The notes under the pieces are model-generated. The model was not told where the DNA came from and ran no database searches. It saw only the letters and a program-made list of their open reading frames with translations. From an uncultured Lachnospiraceae bacterium (GTDB lineage: Bacteria; Bacillota; Clostridia; Lachnospirales; Lachnospiraceae): a stretch of DNA of 19,068 nt. The translations under genes were made by a program, and so were the position numbers. Below are positions 1 through 5,679 of this stretch, in pieces (position 1 is the stretch's first letter; the number at the start of each line of letters is the position of its first letter). The DNA lies in the NCBI GenBank assembly GCA_934371505.1, contig CAKRNW010000036.1, forward strand, positions 1-19,068. Reading direction: 5' to 3'.

Positions 1-52
1 AACTGTCAAACATATTCAGGCGGGATGCGTTAATTGTTAATTGGTTGGACAT
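1..52 (-). CDS. Unknown protein, N-terminal fragment cut by window edge
   Basis: An ATG at 50-52 on the minus strand opens a frame reading MSNQLTINASRLNMFDS that runs off the left edge. It is preceded by a strong GGAGG (complement of 61-65) with 8 bases of spacing, which is the reason for calling it. Only 17 residues are visible and I do not recognise a family. It lies about 50 bases downstream of the BlaR1-like gene on the same strand, so it may be the third gene of that operon; if so, it could be a target or accessory of the BlaI/BlaR1 pair. That is inference. Confidence 0.55.
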   Translation of the reverse strand, partial: MSNQLTINASRLNMFDS

Positions 53-104
53 TGTTTTCACCTCCATGTGAAAATTACTTTTACATTTTAAATAATGGCT
101 TTTC

Positions 105-1217
105 TCATTCTTTCACCTCCTTCCATCCATCTTTTATAAGTCCGATTGCTGTTTCTTCGTCAATAGACACTTCCTCTTTTTCTGTATGTAAAATATAGGT
201 ATCTGCTTTTTTTATAATATAGGAGTCCTCTTGATTAACCTCATAGATTCTAGAACCATTCCCTATCTCCGATTCCGGTACCGCATACTTGGGTTGTAAA
301 ATAAATGAATAAGAGAATACCAGAACCACCAGCATGGCGATGCACGTCCACACAGTTGTCCACTTTTTCTGCATAATCTTGCTGTCTGCAACAATGCGGA
401 ATCGTTCCATAAGGCTTGCGGAATGATTTTCCACCAGTCCCGCCGAACCAGTCAACGGTGCTGTATCCGTACTTTCCCGAAAGGCATCCAGCATCACTTC
501 CAGATAATCAGCCCGCTCCGCTTTCTCCAAATGCCCTGTCACACTCAAATCACAGCGAATTTCTACGCTTTGATTCACATCTTTTTTCATCCACAAAAGA
601 AGTGGATTCCACCAATAAATACCACAAAGCACTCTGATTAACACCTTAAATAAAATGTCATTATGTTTTAAATGGGTATATTCGTGTAACAGAATGTAAC
701 GTAAATCCCCTTCGGTGTATGCCTTTTCCGGTAATAAAATTCTTTTATTCCAAATGCCCATACAGCAGGGTGTTTTCACTTCTGCACAGCGAAATATCTG
801 AATCCTGCTGTCAGCATCCCACTCCTGCAGCATGTTCATGGCATCCCTGTCCAGTTTTTTGGGTAGACCATTAAGATAAGAAGATGCCTTTCTATACTGA
901 AGAAAATATTTGCCCAGACTCCACACTGCTCCTGCAAGCCATATAAAAAGCAGGATTTCATAAACTGGGAAGACTCCGATGGGATAACCCAGAATCCAAT
1001 ACAACCACCGATAAAATCTGCCACCGGATACTACCTTTGTCCACGGCAGTTCTATGGGAATCGCCAGCCTGACAGCACAAAACAGATATAACAGGATGAT
1101 TGCCTGAATACTGCAAACATGGAGCAGGCTGACTTTTTTGCGGAGCATTAAAAATAAGGCAATCAGCAATGTACTCCAGAGAATGGTCATTAAAATCGAA
1201 AATAGGCTGATGTGCAT
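105..1217 (-). CDS. BlaR1/MecR1-like M56 family membrane metallopeptidase
   Basis: A 370-residue membrane protein of the M56 (BlaR1/MecR1) family. Hydrophobic segments lie near residues 1-26, 34-54, 83-107 and 286-306. The zinc-protease motif HEYTH is at 178-182, with a downstream Glu/Asp pair in EIRCD (E219, D223) that fits the third metal ligand. In characterised BlaR1/MecR1 proteins, ligand sensing activates this protease and leads to loss of the partner BlaI/MecI repressor. The C-terminal part after the last membrane segment is only about 60 residues and has none of the penicillin-binding (SxxK, SxN, KTG) motifs of true BlaR1, so the signal is probably not a beta-lactam bound there. The start ATG is one base past the stop of the blaI-like gene and has a GAGG upstream, consistent with one transcript. 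Family is confident; the stimulus is unknown. Confidence 0.88.
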   Translation of the reverse strand: MHISLFSILMTILWSTLLIALFLMLRKKVSLLHVCSIQAIILLYLFCAVRLAIPIELPWTKVVSGGRFYRWLYWILGYPIGVFPVYEILLFIWLAGAVWSLGKYFLQYRKASSYLNGLPKKLDRDAMNMLQEWDADSRIQIFRCAEVKTPCCMGIWNKRILLPEKAYTEGDLRYILLHEYTHLKHNDILFKVLIRVLCGIYWWNPLLLWMKKDVNQSVEIRCDLSVTGHLEKAERADYLEVMLDAFRESTDTAPLTGSAGLVENHSASLMERFRIVADSKIMQKKWTTVWTCIAMLVVLVFSYSFILQPKYAVPESEIGNGSRIYEVNQEDSYIIKKADTYILHTEKEEVSIDEETAIGLIKDGWKEVKE

Positions 1218-1218
1218 G

Positions 1219-1629
1219 TCATTTTTCCTCTATACCGCGCAAAGTGTGAATGATTTCTTCCAGCTTTGCAATAACCTCTGCATCCCGTTCCTTACTGCTC
1301 TTGCCGGTTACTCCGAGAAATGCCGCAGTAATGTCTGCAATGGAACGGCTGTCGATGCCGTGTTTCATCATTACTCCTGCATAATATTCTTCTTTTGTGA
1401 GTGATGGCGTCAGTTTTCTGGCATAGCTTTTTTTATTTTTTTCCAGTCCGGCAACCTGCAAATATCCCGATTCCGAAAGATTCTGCACCGTTTTGAACAA
1501 AGTAACATTACTCCAACCGTCCGGCACCAATCGTTCTGCCATTTCTGCCGCCGTCATCGGTTCTCCTGTTTCCCACAGGAAATTTAAGAGTTCTTCTTCT
1601 CTCACAGTCAGTCCGTCTCTTTTTTTCAT
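1219..1629 (-). CDS. BlaI/MecI/CopY-family winged-helix repressor
   Basis: A 136-residue protein, the normal length for BlaI/MecI. The N-terminal 70 or so residues form a winged helix: it opens LTVREEELLNFLWE, followed by the recognition-helix stretch NVTLFKTVQNLSESGYL. The C-terminal half is the helical dimerisation region. Such repressors bind as dimers to TACA/TGTA-type palindromes and are inactivated by the neighbouring M56 protease. The start ATG (1627-1629) has GAGG at 1638-1641 with 8-base spacing. The gene sits directly upstream of the M56 gene with a 1-base gap, the usual blaI-blaR1 pairing, and the promoter region carries two inverted repeats suggesting autorepression. No beta-lactamase or PBP gene adjoins it here. 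Confidence 0.9.
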   Translation of the reverse strand: MKKRDGLTVREEELLNFLWETGEPMTAAEMAERLVPDGWSNVTLFKTVQNLSESGYLQVAGLEKNKKSYARKLTPSLTKEEYYAGVMMKHGIDSRSIADITAAFLGVTGKSSKERDAEVIAKLEEIIHTLRGIEEK

Positions 1630-1644
1630 TTCAGTAACCTCAAT

Positions 1645-1692
1645 CTGTATGTATACAGTTAAGTATTATATTTTTTTGATAACTGTTATAAG
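1645..1692 (-). promoter_or_regulatory. Promoter and probable operators of the blaI-like/M56 operon
   Basis: On the minus strand a perfect -10 TATAAT lies at 1665-1670; the -35 is weak (CTTATA at 1687-1692, 16-base spacer). Two inverted repeats flank it: CTGTA-N4-TACAG at 1645-1658, over the expected start site, and ATAAC-N-GTTAT at 1679-1689, in the spacer. TACA/TGTA half-sites fit known BlaI/MecI operators, so autorepression is inferred. The -10 is solid; the operator assignment is moderate. Confidence 0.6.
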
Positions 1693-1801
1693 CTATATCG
1701 GAGTATTTGAGAAAAAATTTAGAGTTTGGAGGGATTTTAAACCACAGGTTTAATGAAAGATTTTATAAGACATGGTATTATATCCGTATGGGAAACCAGA
1801 G

Positions 1802-2000
1802 AGCCAGGCGGCTTACCCTCTTTCGGAGGGGCTACCCTCCAGTCGTTAGAAAGGAGGGCGTTGCTTATGTATATTACATATTCTGATTTTACATAAACTT
1901 CTTCTCCGCGAGCTGCGCATCCTTGCGGAGCATTTAATTGCATAGGAAAAATTTTCCTATGCAATTAAAATAGCCGCCATTACTCGCAATAATGATGGCT
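1802..2000 (+). pseudogene. Degenerate holin-like type I toxin locus
   Basis: An ATG at 1867-1869 follows a strong AAGGAGGG (1851-1858), but the frame MYITYSDFT stops at 1894-1896. From memory, short clostridial holin-like toxins (Hol-Tox type) begin with a similar MYVTYSDL, continue about 20 hydrophobic residues and end in basic residues just before a hairpin like the one here. The flanks look intact: hairpins at 1802-1813 (AGCC/GGCT) and 1816-1830 (CCCTC/GAGGG), a third pairing CCCTCC at 1835-1840 with the ribosome binding site, and a stem at 1972-2000 after AAATAG. The expected membrane-spanning middle is replaced by unrelated palindromic sequence (about 1897-1969), so no toxin is made. 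The alternative is a chance short frame with a leader-like structure. The identification rests on recalled family features, not a search. Confidence 0.5.
1904..1969. repeat. Palindromic element inside the toxin remnant
   Basis: A hairpin CTCCGC (1904-1909) / GCGGAG (1925-1930) is followed by a near-perfect palindrome at 1933-1969, with 18-base arms around a single central base. The arm contains ATTGCATAGGAAAA. It sits where the coding middle of the toxin would be, so it looks like a small inserted repeat, for example a MITE-like or solo element. A 15-base part of the arm recurs near 18955. Confidence 0.6.
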
Positions 2001-2024
2001 GTCATGTAGATCGTAACAGTTATT

Positions 2025-2058
2025 GAGGGAAAGCCACCTCTCTGGCTTTCCCTCTTTT
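2025..2058 (+). terminator. Rho-independent terminator after the toxin remnant
   Basis: A perfect 12-base stem, GAGGGAAAGCCA (2025-2036) with TGGCTTTCCCTC (2043-2054), a 6-base loop, then TTTT at 2055-2058 on the plus strand. It ends the plus-strand toxin-like transcript. The following 2059-2208 holds no gene I can support. Confidence 0.8.
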
Positions 2059-2208
2059 CATCCTTACTATAGCATAGGTATGATGGTTTTTCAAGGTATC
2101 ACAGGCGATAACCATCCTTATCATAATATCTAGCTGTCGATGTTGTTGATTCTGCGGCAGTAATAGAAGTTGCAATAATTTTTGCAGTCTCGGTTACGGT
2201 TTCTGACT

Positions 2209-2661
2209 CTACTTGTCCAGTACTCTTTTCAGTTCGTCCATAAAGGTATTGATATCTTTAAATTCACGGTAAACAGAAGCAAATCGGATATAGGCAACCT
2301 CCTCCAGATTCTTGAGTTTGTTCATCACAAGTTCTCCGATCACCTGGCTGGGGATTTCCTTTTCCTCACGATTGAAGATTTCCGTCTCCACCTCATCAAT
2401 CAACTGATTGATCTGATTTACACTGATAGGACGTTTATGACAGGCGCGAAGCACTCCTGCCTCAATCTTTGAACGATCGTAGGGTTCACGGTTATTATCC
2501 TTTTTAATCACGATAAGCGGAATTGTTTCAATCTTTTCATAGGTCGTGAATCGTTTATTACATTCATCACATACTCTTCTCCTGCGGATGGAATTATTTT
2601 CCTCAGCAGGTCTCGAATCAATTACACGGGTATTTTCATGGCCGCAAAAAGGACATTTCAT
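2209..2661 (-). CDS. nrdR: Transcriptional repressor NrdR
   Basis: A 150-residue protein matching NrdR in length and layout. An N-terminal zinc ribbon has Cys3, Cys6, Cys31 and Cys34 (CPFC and CDEC), followed by the basic RRRRVCDECNKRFTTYE segment and an ATP-cone domain from about residue 47 onward (VIKKDNNREPYDRSKI start). NrdR senses ATP/dATP and represses ribonucleotide reductase operons by binding paired NrdR boxes. The start ATG has GGAGG upstream. It lies downstream of the ymxH-like gene on the same strand and also has its own promoter at 2712-2740. No ribonucleotide reductase gene is in the window. Identification is confident. Confidence 0.97.
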   Translation of the reverse strand: MKCPFCGHENTRVIDSRPAEENNSIRRRRVCDECNKRFTTYEKIETIPLIVIKKDNNREPYDRSKIEAGVLRACHKRPISVNQINQLIDEVETEIFNREEKEIPSQVIGELVMNKLKNLEEVAYIRFASVYREFKDINTFMDELKRVLDK

Positions 2662-2711
2662 AGAAAAGGCCTCCGATCATTTTGTTGTACAACCTTATCA
2701 CTCTGTTCATA

Positions 2712-2740
2712 AGTATATGCTATTTTTATTTTTATGTCAA
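2712..2740 (-). promoter_or_regulatory. SigA-type promoter for nrdR
   Basis: On the minus strand TTGACA (complement of 2735-2740) and TATACT (complement of 2712-2717) are separated by exactly 17 bases. It lies between the ymxH stop and the nrdR start. A 10-base perfect palindrome GTTGTACAAC sits at 2684-2693, between the expected start site and the ribosome binding site. Confidence 0.8.
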
Positions 2741-2749
2741 CTTCTTATG

Positions 2750-3040
2750 TCAACAACAGCAATGGTTTTTCTCCCGTTCCCTCCGCTTGCAGCGATCCGT
2801 ACACCGGCTTCCTTTCAATTCCACCAGAATCACATCCGGTCCAATCTGCCTGATATCGCAGAAATCAATGGTGTATTCCACATCCGGGGCAAAAAAGCTA
2901 CACCACTTTCCGCTCTTTGCCACCATCAGCTTGAGTATCCGTCCGTCGCACTCGTCCATCTCAAAATCCACTACCCTGCCCAGCCTCTGACAGTCACACA
3001 GATTGATCACTTCTTTACTACAGAACTCTGAATAAAGCAC
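2750..3040 (-). CDS. YmxH/YlmC-family PRC-barrel sporulation protein, Cys-rich
   Basis: A 96-residue protein of the PRC-barrel YlmC/YmxH family, recognised from its opening SEFCSKEVINLCDCQRLGRVVDFEMD and the later DIRQIGPDVILVEL. Members are usually near sporulation genes in Firmicutes; their biochemical role is not established. The start is GTG at 3038-3040, with GGGAG about 8 bases upstream, and matches the family start. The protein is odd in holding 11 cysteines, including CTDRC and a terminal CCC, so a metal-binding or redox role is possible but only inferred. It lies between inverted sigG and nrdR, divergent from sigG. Confidence 0.85.
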   Translation of the reverse strand: MLYSEFCSKEVINLCDCQRLGRVVDFEMDECDGRILKLMVAKSGKWCSFFAPDVEYTIDFCDIRQIGPDVILVELKGSRCTDRCKRREREKNHCCC

Positions 3041-3069
3041 CCTGAAATCTCCCGTCTGTTCTTATGATT

Positions 3070-3099
3070 ATTCTATGCAGTCCCCTTTCCCTTTGACAA
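3070..3099 (-). promoter_or_regulatory. Candidate SigA promoter for the ymxH-like gene
   Basis: On the minus strand TTGTCA (complement of 3094-3099) and TAGAAT (complement of 3070-3075) are separated by 18 bases, each one mismatch from consensus. It is about 30 bases upstream of the GTG start and in the divergent gap shared with sigG. Confidence 0.5.
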
Positions 3100-3113
3100 A
3101 ACTCTTCTTTCAT

Positions 3114-3144
3114 TGAATAAATCCATGTACCTTCGGTCATGCTA
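3114..3144 (+). promoter_or_regulatory. SigG/SigF-type promoter of sigG
   Basis: TGAATA at 3114-3119 and CATGCTA at 3138-3144 with an 18-base spacer closely match the forespore consensus (-35 near TGNATA, -10 CATNCTA). The start site would be near 3151, leaving a short leader to the ribosome binding site AGAGGA at 3165-3170. This predicts forespore expression and self-activation of sigG. Confidence 0.7.
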
Positions 3145-3176
3145 AATACAAACAATTGGAAAGAAGAGGAATCTGT

Positions 3177-3956
3177 ATGGCATCTTATAAAGTTGAAATC
3201 TGCGGAGTGAACACCTCCAAGCTTCCTCTACTGAAGAACGCCGAAAAGGAAGAGTTATTTACCCGCATCGAGCAGGGCGATACCAAGGCCCGTGAAAAAT
3301 ATATTGAAGGAAATCTTCGTTTGGTGCTGAGTGTCATCAAACGTTTTTCCTCCTCCAACGAGAATGTGGATGATCTGTTTCAAATCGGCTGTATCGGTCT
3401 CATCAAAGCTATTGATAATTTTGACTCCTCCCTGAATGTACGGTTCAGCACCTATGCTGTGCCGATGATTACCGGAGAGATCCGCCGGTTTCTGAGGGAT
3501 TCCAGTCCTATCCGTGTCTCCCGCTCCATTAAGGATACCGCCTACAAGGCTATTTATACCCGTGAAAGTCTGACTCGAAAGAATCTCAAAGAACCCACTC
3601 TGGAAGAAATCGCCGCAGAGGTCTCCATCAGTAAGGAAGAGATCCTCTATGCCCTGGATGCCATCCAGAATCCTTTAAGTCTCTACGAACCGGTCTTTAC
3701 CGACGGCGGCGACACCCTCTATGTCATGGATCAGGTCAGTGACAAAAAAAACAAAGAAGAAAACTGGGTGGAACACCTCTCTCTCAACGATGCCATGGGC
3801 AAGCTTTCCCAGAGGGAATGCGAAATCATTTCCCTACGTTTTTTCGAAGGCAAAACCCAGATGGAGGTAGCCCAGCTTGTGGGAATCAGTCAGGCCCAGG
3901 TAAGCCGTCTGGAAAAAAATGCATTGAAAACCATGCGCAGCTACCTGACCTGCTGA
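3177..3956 (+). CDS. sigG: RNA polymerase forespore sigma factor SigG
   Basis: A 259-residue sigma-70-family factor, the length of Bacillus SigG, opening MASYKVEICGVNTSKLPLL, very close to SigG of Bacillus. Region 2 shows DDLFQIGCIGLIKAIDNFD and NVRFSTYAVPMI, and region 4 ends in the helix-turn-helix QMEVAQLVGISQAQVSRLE. It directs late forespore genes after engulfment. The ATG at 3177 is chosen because AGAGGA lies 6 bases upstream and the family begins there; a TTG at 3156 would extend the frame by seven residues but has no matching family N terminus. Unlike Bacillus, where sigG follows sigE in the same direction, this gene is inverted and converges on sigE with an 11-base gap. Confidence 0.97.
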   Translation: MASYKVEICGVNTSKLPLLKNAEKEELFTRIEQGDTKAREKYIEGNLRLVLSVIKRFSSSNENVDDLFQIGCIGLIKAIDNFDSSLNVRFSTYAVPMITGEIRRFLRDSSPIRVSRSIKDTAYKAIYTRESLTRKNLKEPTLEEIAAEVSISKEEILYALDAIQNPLSLYEPVFTDGGDTLYVMDQVSDKKNKEENWVEHLSLNDAMGKLSQRECEIISLRFFEGKTQMEVAQLVGISQAQVSRLEKNALKTMRSYLTC

Positions 3957-3967
3957 TCATTTCCTCC

Positions 3968-4717
3968 TCACACTTCCTTGGAGATTTCCCTGCGAAGCTG
4001 TTTCATAATTTTTTTCTCCAGTCTGGAAATATAAGACTGGGAAATTCCGATGTATTCAGCCACCTCTTTCTGCGTCATTTCCTTTCCGTCGGGTGTTCCC
4101 AAACCGAATCGCAGATTGATGATGGTCTGCTCCCTGGGTGACAACTTCCGGATTGCTTTTTTCAAAAGTTTGCGCTCTACCTGATTTTCCAGATCCCGGT
4201 AAATAACATCCTCGTCCGTTCCCAGGATGTCTGACAGCAGCAATTCATTTCCATCCCAGTCCACATTGAGAGGTTCATCGATAGATACCTCCAGTTTGGT
4301 CTTGGAGTTATGGCGCAGATACATGAGAATCTCGTTCTCAATGCATCGTGATGCATAGGTTGCCAGTTTAATATTCTTCTCCGGATTATAGGTGTTAATG
4401 GATTTGATAAGCCCTATGGTTCCAATGGAAATCAAATCCTCCACGCCCACACCGGTATTGTCAAACTTTTTGGCAATGTACACCACCAACCGTAAATTAT
4501 GCTCTATGAGGATTGCCTTTGCCCCCTCCTTCTTTTCCGTTCCCAACCCACGAATCATTTCATTCTCCCGTTCCGTGGGCAGTGGAGCCGGCAGAATATC
4601 ACTGCCGCCTATGTAAAAAATATTGTCCTTCGGTTCCTTTTGTGCCCTCCTTACCGGTGTTTCCTTTCCCACCAGATAAAAGGGTATTCTATCCGATAAA
4701 TCCATTCTACAAATCAT
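3968..4717 (-). CDS. sigE: RNA polymerase mother-cell sigma factor SigE (pro-form)
   Basis: A 249-residue sigma factor matching pro-SigE. The segment FYIGGSDILPAP (34-45) corresponds to the conserved start of mature SigE, so about 32 residues form the pro-sequence removed by SpoIIGA. Core region 2 is seen in RLVVYIAKKFDNTGVGVEDL and ATYASRCIENEILMYLR, and region 4 in EVAEYIGISQSYISRLEKK. It directs early mother-cell genes. The start ATG at 4715-4717 lies inside the 3' end of spoIIGA (11-base overlap), with AAAGGG just upstream; a later ATG (residue 5) has no ribosome binding site. The overlap suggests translational coupling with its processing protease. Confidence 0.97.
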   Translation of the reverse strand: MICRMDLSDRIPFYLVGKETPVRRAQKEPKDNIFYIGGSDILPAPLPTERENEMIRGLGTEKKEGAKAILIEHNLRLVVYIAKKFDNTGVGVEDLISIGTIGLIKSINTYNPEKNIKLATYASRCIENEILMYLRHNSKTKLEVSIDEPLNVDWDGNELLLSDILGTDEDVIYRDLENQVERKLLKKAIRKLSPREQTIINLRFGLGTPDGKEMTQKEVAEYIGISQSYISRLEKKIMKQLRREISKEV

Positions 4718-5531
4718 ACAAATCCCTTTCCCCTTTTTGTTCTAAAATTTCCGGATGCAGCAGAAGCTGAAACCTGTCGTTGCGGTCAAGTTCCCGGTTT
4801 GAAAAAGCGACCAGGGCATCTGTCACACATTTTGTTTCTCTTTCTGCGTAGACCCAAAGTTTCTCCACCCGCGCTGCATAAAAAATTCCCTGTTCTGTCC
4901 CTACGGTTCGATAAGGAATGACCATGAACTGCTGTGGCTGCATTTTTTCCTGAATTTCCCGGGACAGTGTTGCATTCAGCACACTCACCGGCTTTCCCAG
5001 GACAGGATCCCGAAGCCCGTTCCCGGTGTCCAAAAAGCCTGTCATCTCCCAGCGTTTTCCACCTAATTCCAGAGTCACAGGATAGACTTTCTGTTTTCTC
5101 CGCCGGCTCATGTGACGGCAGATTCCTCTTCCTGTCAACACAAATCCCAATGCAATCAACAGACTTCCCGGCAATGCATATCTGTCAAAAAAACCGGGAA
5201 CTCTTGTTCTTAAAAGCAATAACCCGCCTCCCAGAGCACAACTGTATCCGTATAGCGTAAGCAGACTATCCAGAAAGAGTCCGGGATTTCCGTAGCCAAA
5301 TGCTCCCAATGTCATTCCCACACTCAAAATTCCAAATCCCCATAGGTTTTTCAGCCGGATACTCCCCGTATAAAGTAAAAGCAGACAATATCCTGTGGCG
5401 GCAGCCGTTGCGGATAAGAGAAGCCTGGTGCGTGTGGCAGTACGCCCCAGAGTCCATTTGACCGCCAAAAGCAGAAGCAGATCCAAACTGAAATTCAGGA
5501 AAAAGAGGCGATCCAGGTAAATTTCATACAC
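4707..5531 (-). CDS. spoIIGA: Sporulation sigma-E processing aspartyl peptidase SpoIIGA
   Basis: A 274-residue protein of the SpoIIGA family. The N-terminal half has about five hydrophobic segments starting with VYEIYLDRLFFLNF, as in Bacillus SpoIIGA. The C-terminal half holds the aspartyl protease motif DTGNGLRDP, with the catalytic Asp near residue 168. After asymmetric septation SpoIIGA sits in the septum and cleaves the pro-sequence from SigE, encoded next. The start is GTG at 5529-5531 because AAGGAGG lies 8 bases upstream; an in-frame ATG at 5562-5564 overlaps the -10 element and so would not be transcribed. The promoter upstream is of the spoIIG type. Confidence 0.95.
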   Translation of the reverse strand: MYEIYLDRLFFLNFSLDLLLLLAVKWTLGRTATRTRLLLSATAAATGYCLLLLYTGSIRLKNLWGFGILSVGMTLGAFGYGNPGLFLDSLLTLYGYSCALGGGLLLLRTRVPGFFDRYALPGSLLIALGFVLTGRGICRHMSRRRKQKVYPVTLELGGKRWEMTGFLDTGNGLRDPVLGKPVSVLNATLSREIQEKMQPQQFMVIPYRTVGTEQGIFYAARVEKLWVYAERETKCVTDALVAFSNRELDRNDRFQLLLHPEILEQKGERDLYDL

Positions 5532-5562
5532 AAAAATAACCTCCTTGCTCCCAACGCTCTCC

Positions 5563-5595
5563 ATTATACGTGGGGAATTTTACGGATTTTGTCAA
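5563..5595 (-). promoter_or_regulatory. spoIIG promoter with long spacer and Spo0A box
   Basis: On the minus strand a perfect TTGACA (complement of 5590-5595) and a perfect TATAAT (complement of 5563-5568) are 21 bases apart, too far for ordinary SigA use. In Bacillus the spoIIG promoter has a 22-base spacer and needs phosphorylated Spo0A. TTTGTCAAA at 5588-5596 (plus strand) fits the recalled Spo0A consensus TTTGTCRAA and overlaps the -35; a weaker TTTGTCCAC is at 5619-5627. The expected start site is near 5556. Confidence 0.85.
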
Positions 5596-5627
5596 AGAAG
5601 CAAAGGAAAAAACTTCCTTTTGTCCAC

Positions 5628-5666
5628 AAAAAAAGACGACATCCGCTTTTTTTCACGGATGTCGTC
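5628..5666 (-). terminator. Rho-independent terminator of the dcw operon after ftsZ
   Basis: An 11-base perfect stem, GACGACATCCG (5635-5645) and CGGATGTCGTC (5656-5666), followed on the minus strand by seven T residues (complement of 5628-5634). It begins 13 bases past the ftsZ stop and separates dcw from the spoIIG promoter. Confidence 0.93.
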
Positions 5667-5679
5667 CCTAAAATTTTAA

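Noticed and set aside
1737..1964. 75-residue minus-strand open frame across the toxin remnant
   Set aside because: It reads antisense through hairpins, the ribosome binding site and the palindrome, has no recognisable domain and no good ribosome binding site.
2098..2270. Open minus-strand frame past the nrdR stop, ending YYDKDGYRL
   Set aside because: About 50 open codons in another frame, starting inside nrdR with no start codon or ribosome binding site; composition looks protein-like but nothing supports translation. It could be the tail of a lost gene.
3156..3176. TTG extension of SigG by seven residues
   Set aside because: The ribosome binding site AGAGGA lies inside this extension and points to the ATG at 3177, which gives the family N terminus.
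5532..5564. ATG start for SpoIIGA eleven codons upstream
   Set aside because: This ATG overlaps the -10 hexamer and lies upstream of the expected start site, while AAGGAGG points to the GTG at 5529-5531.
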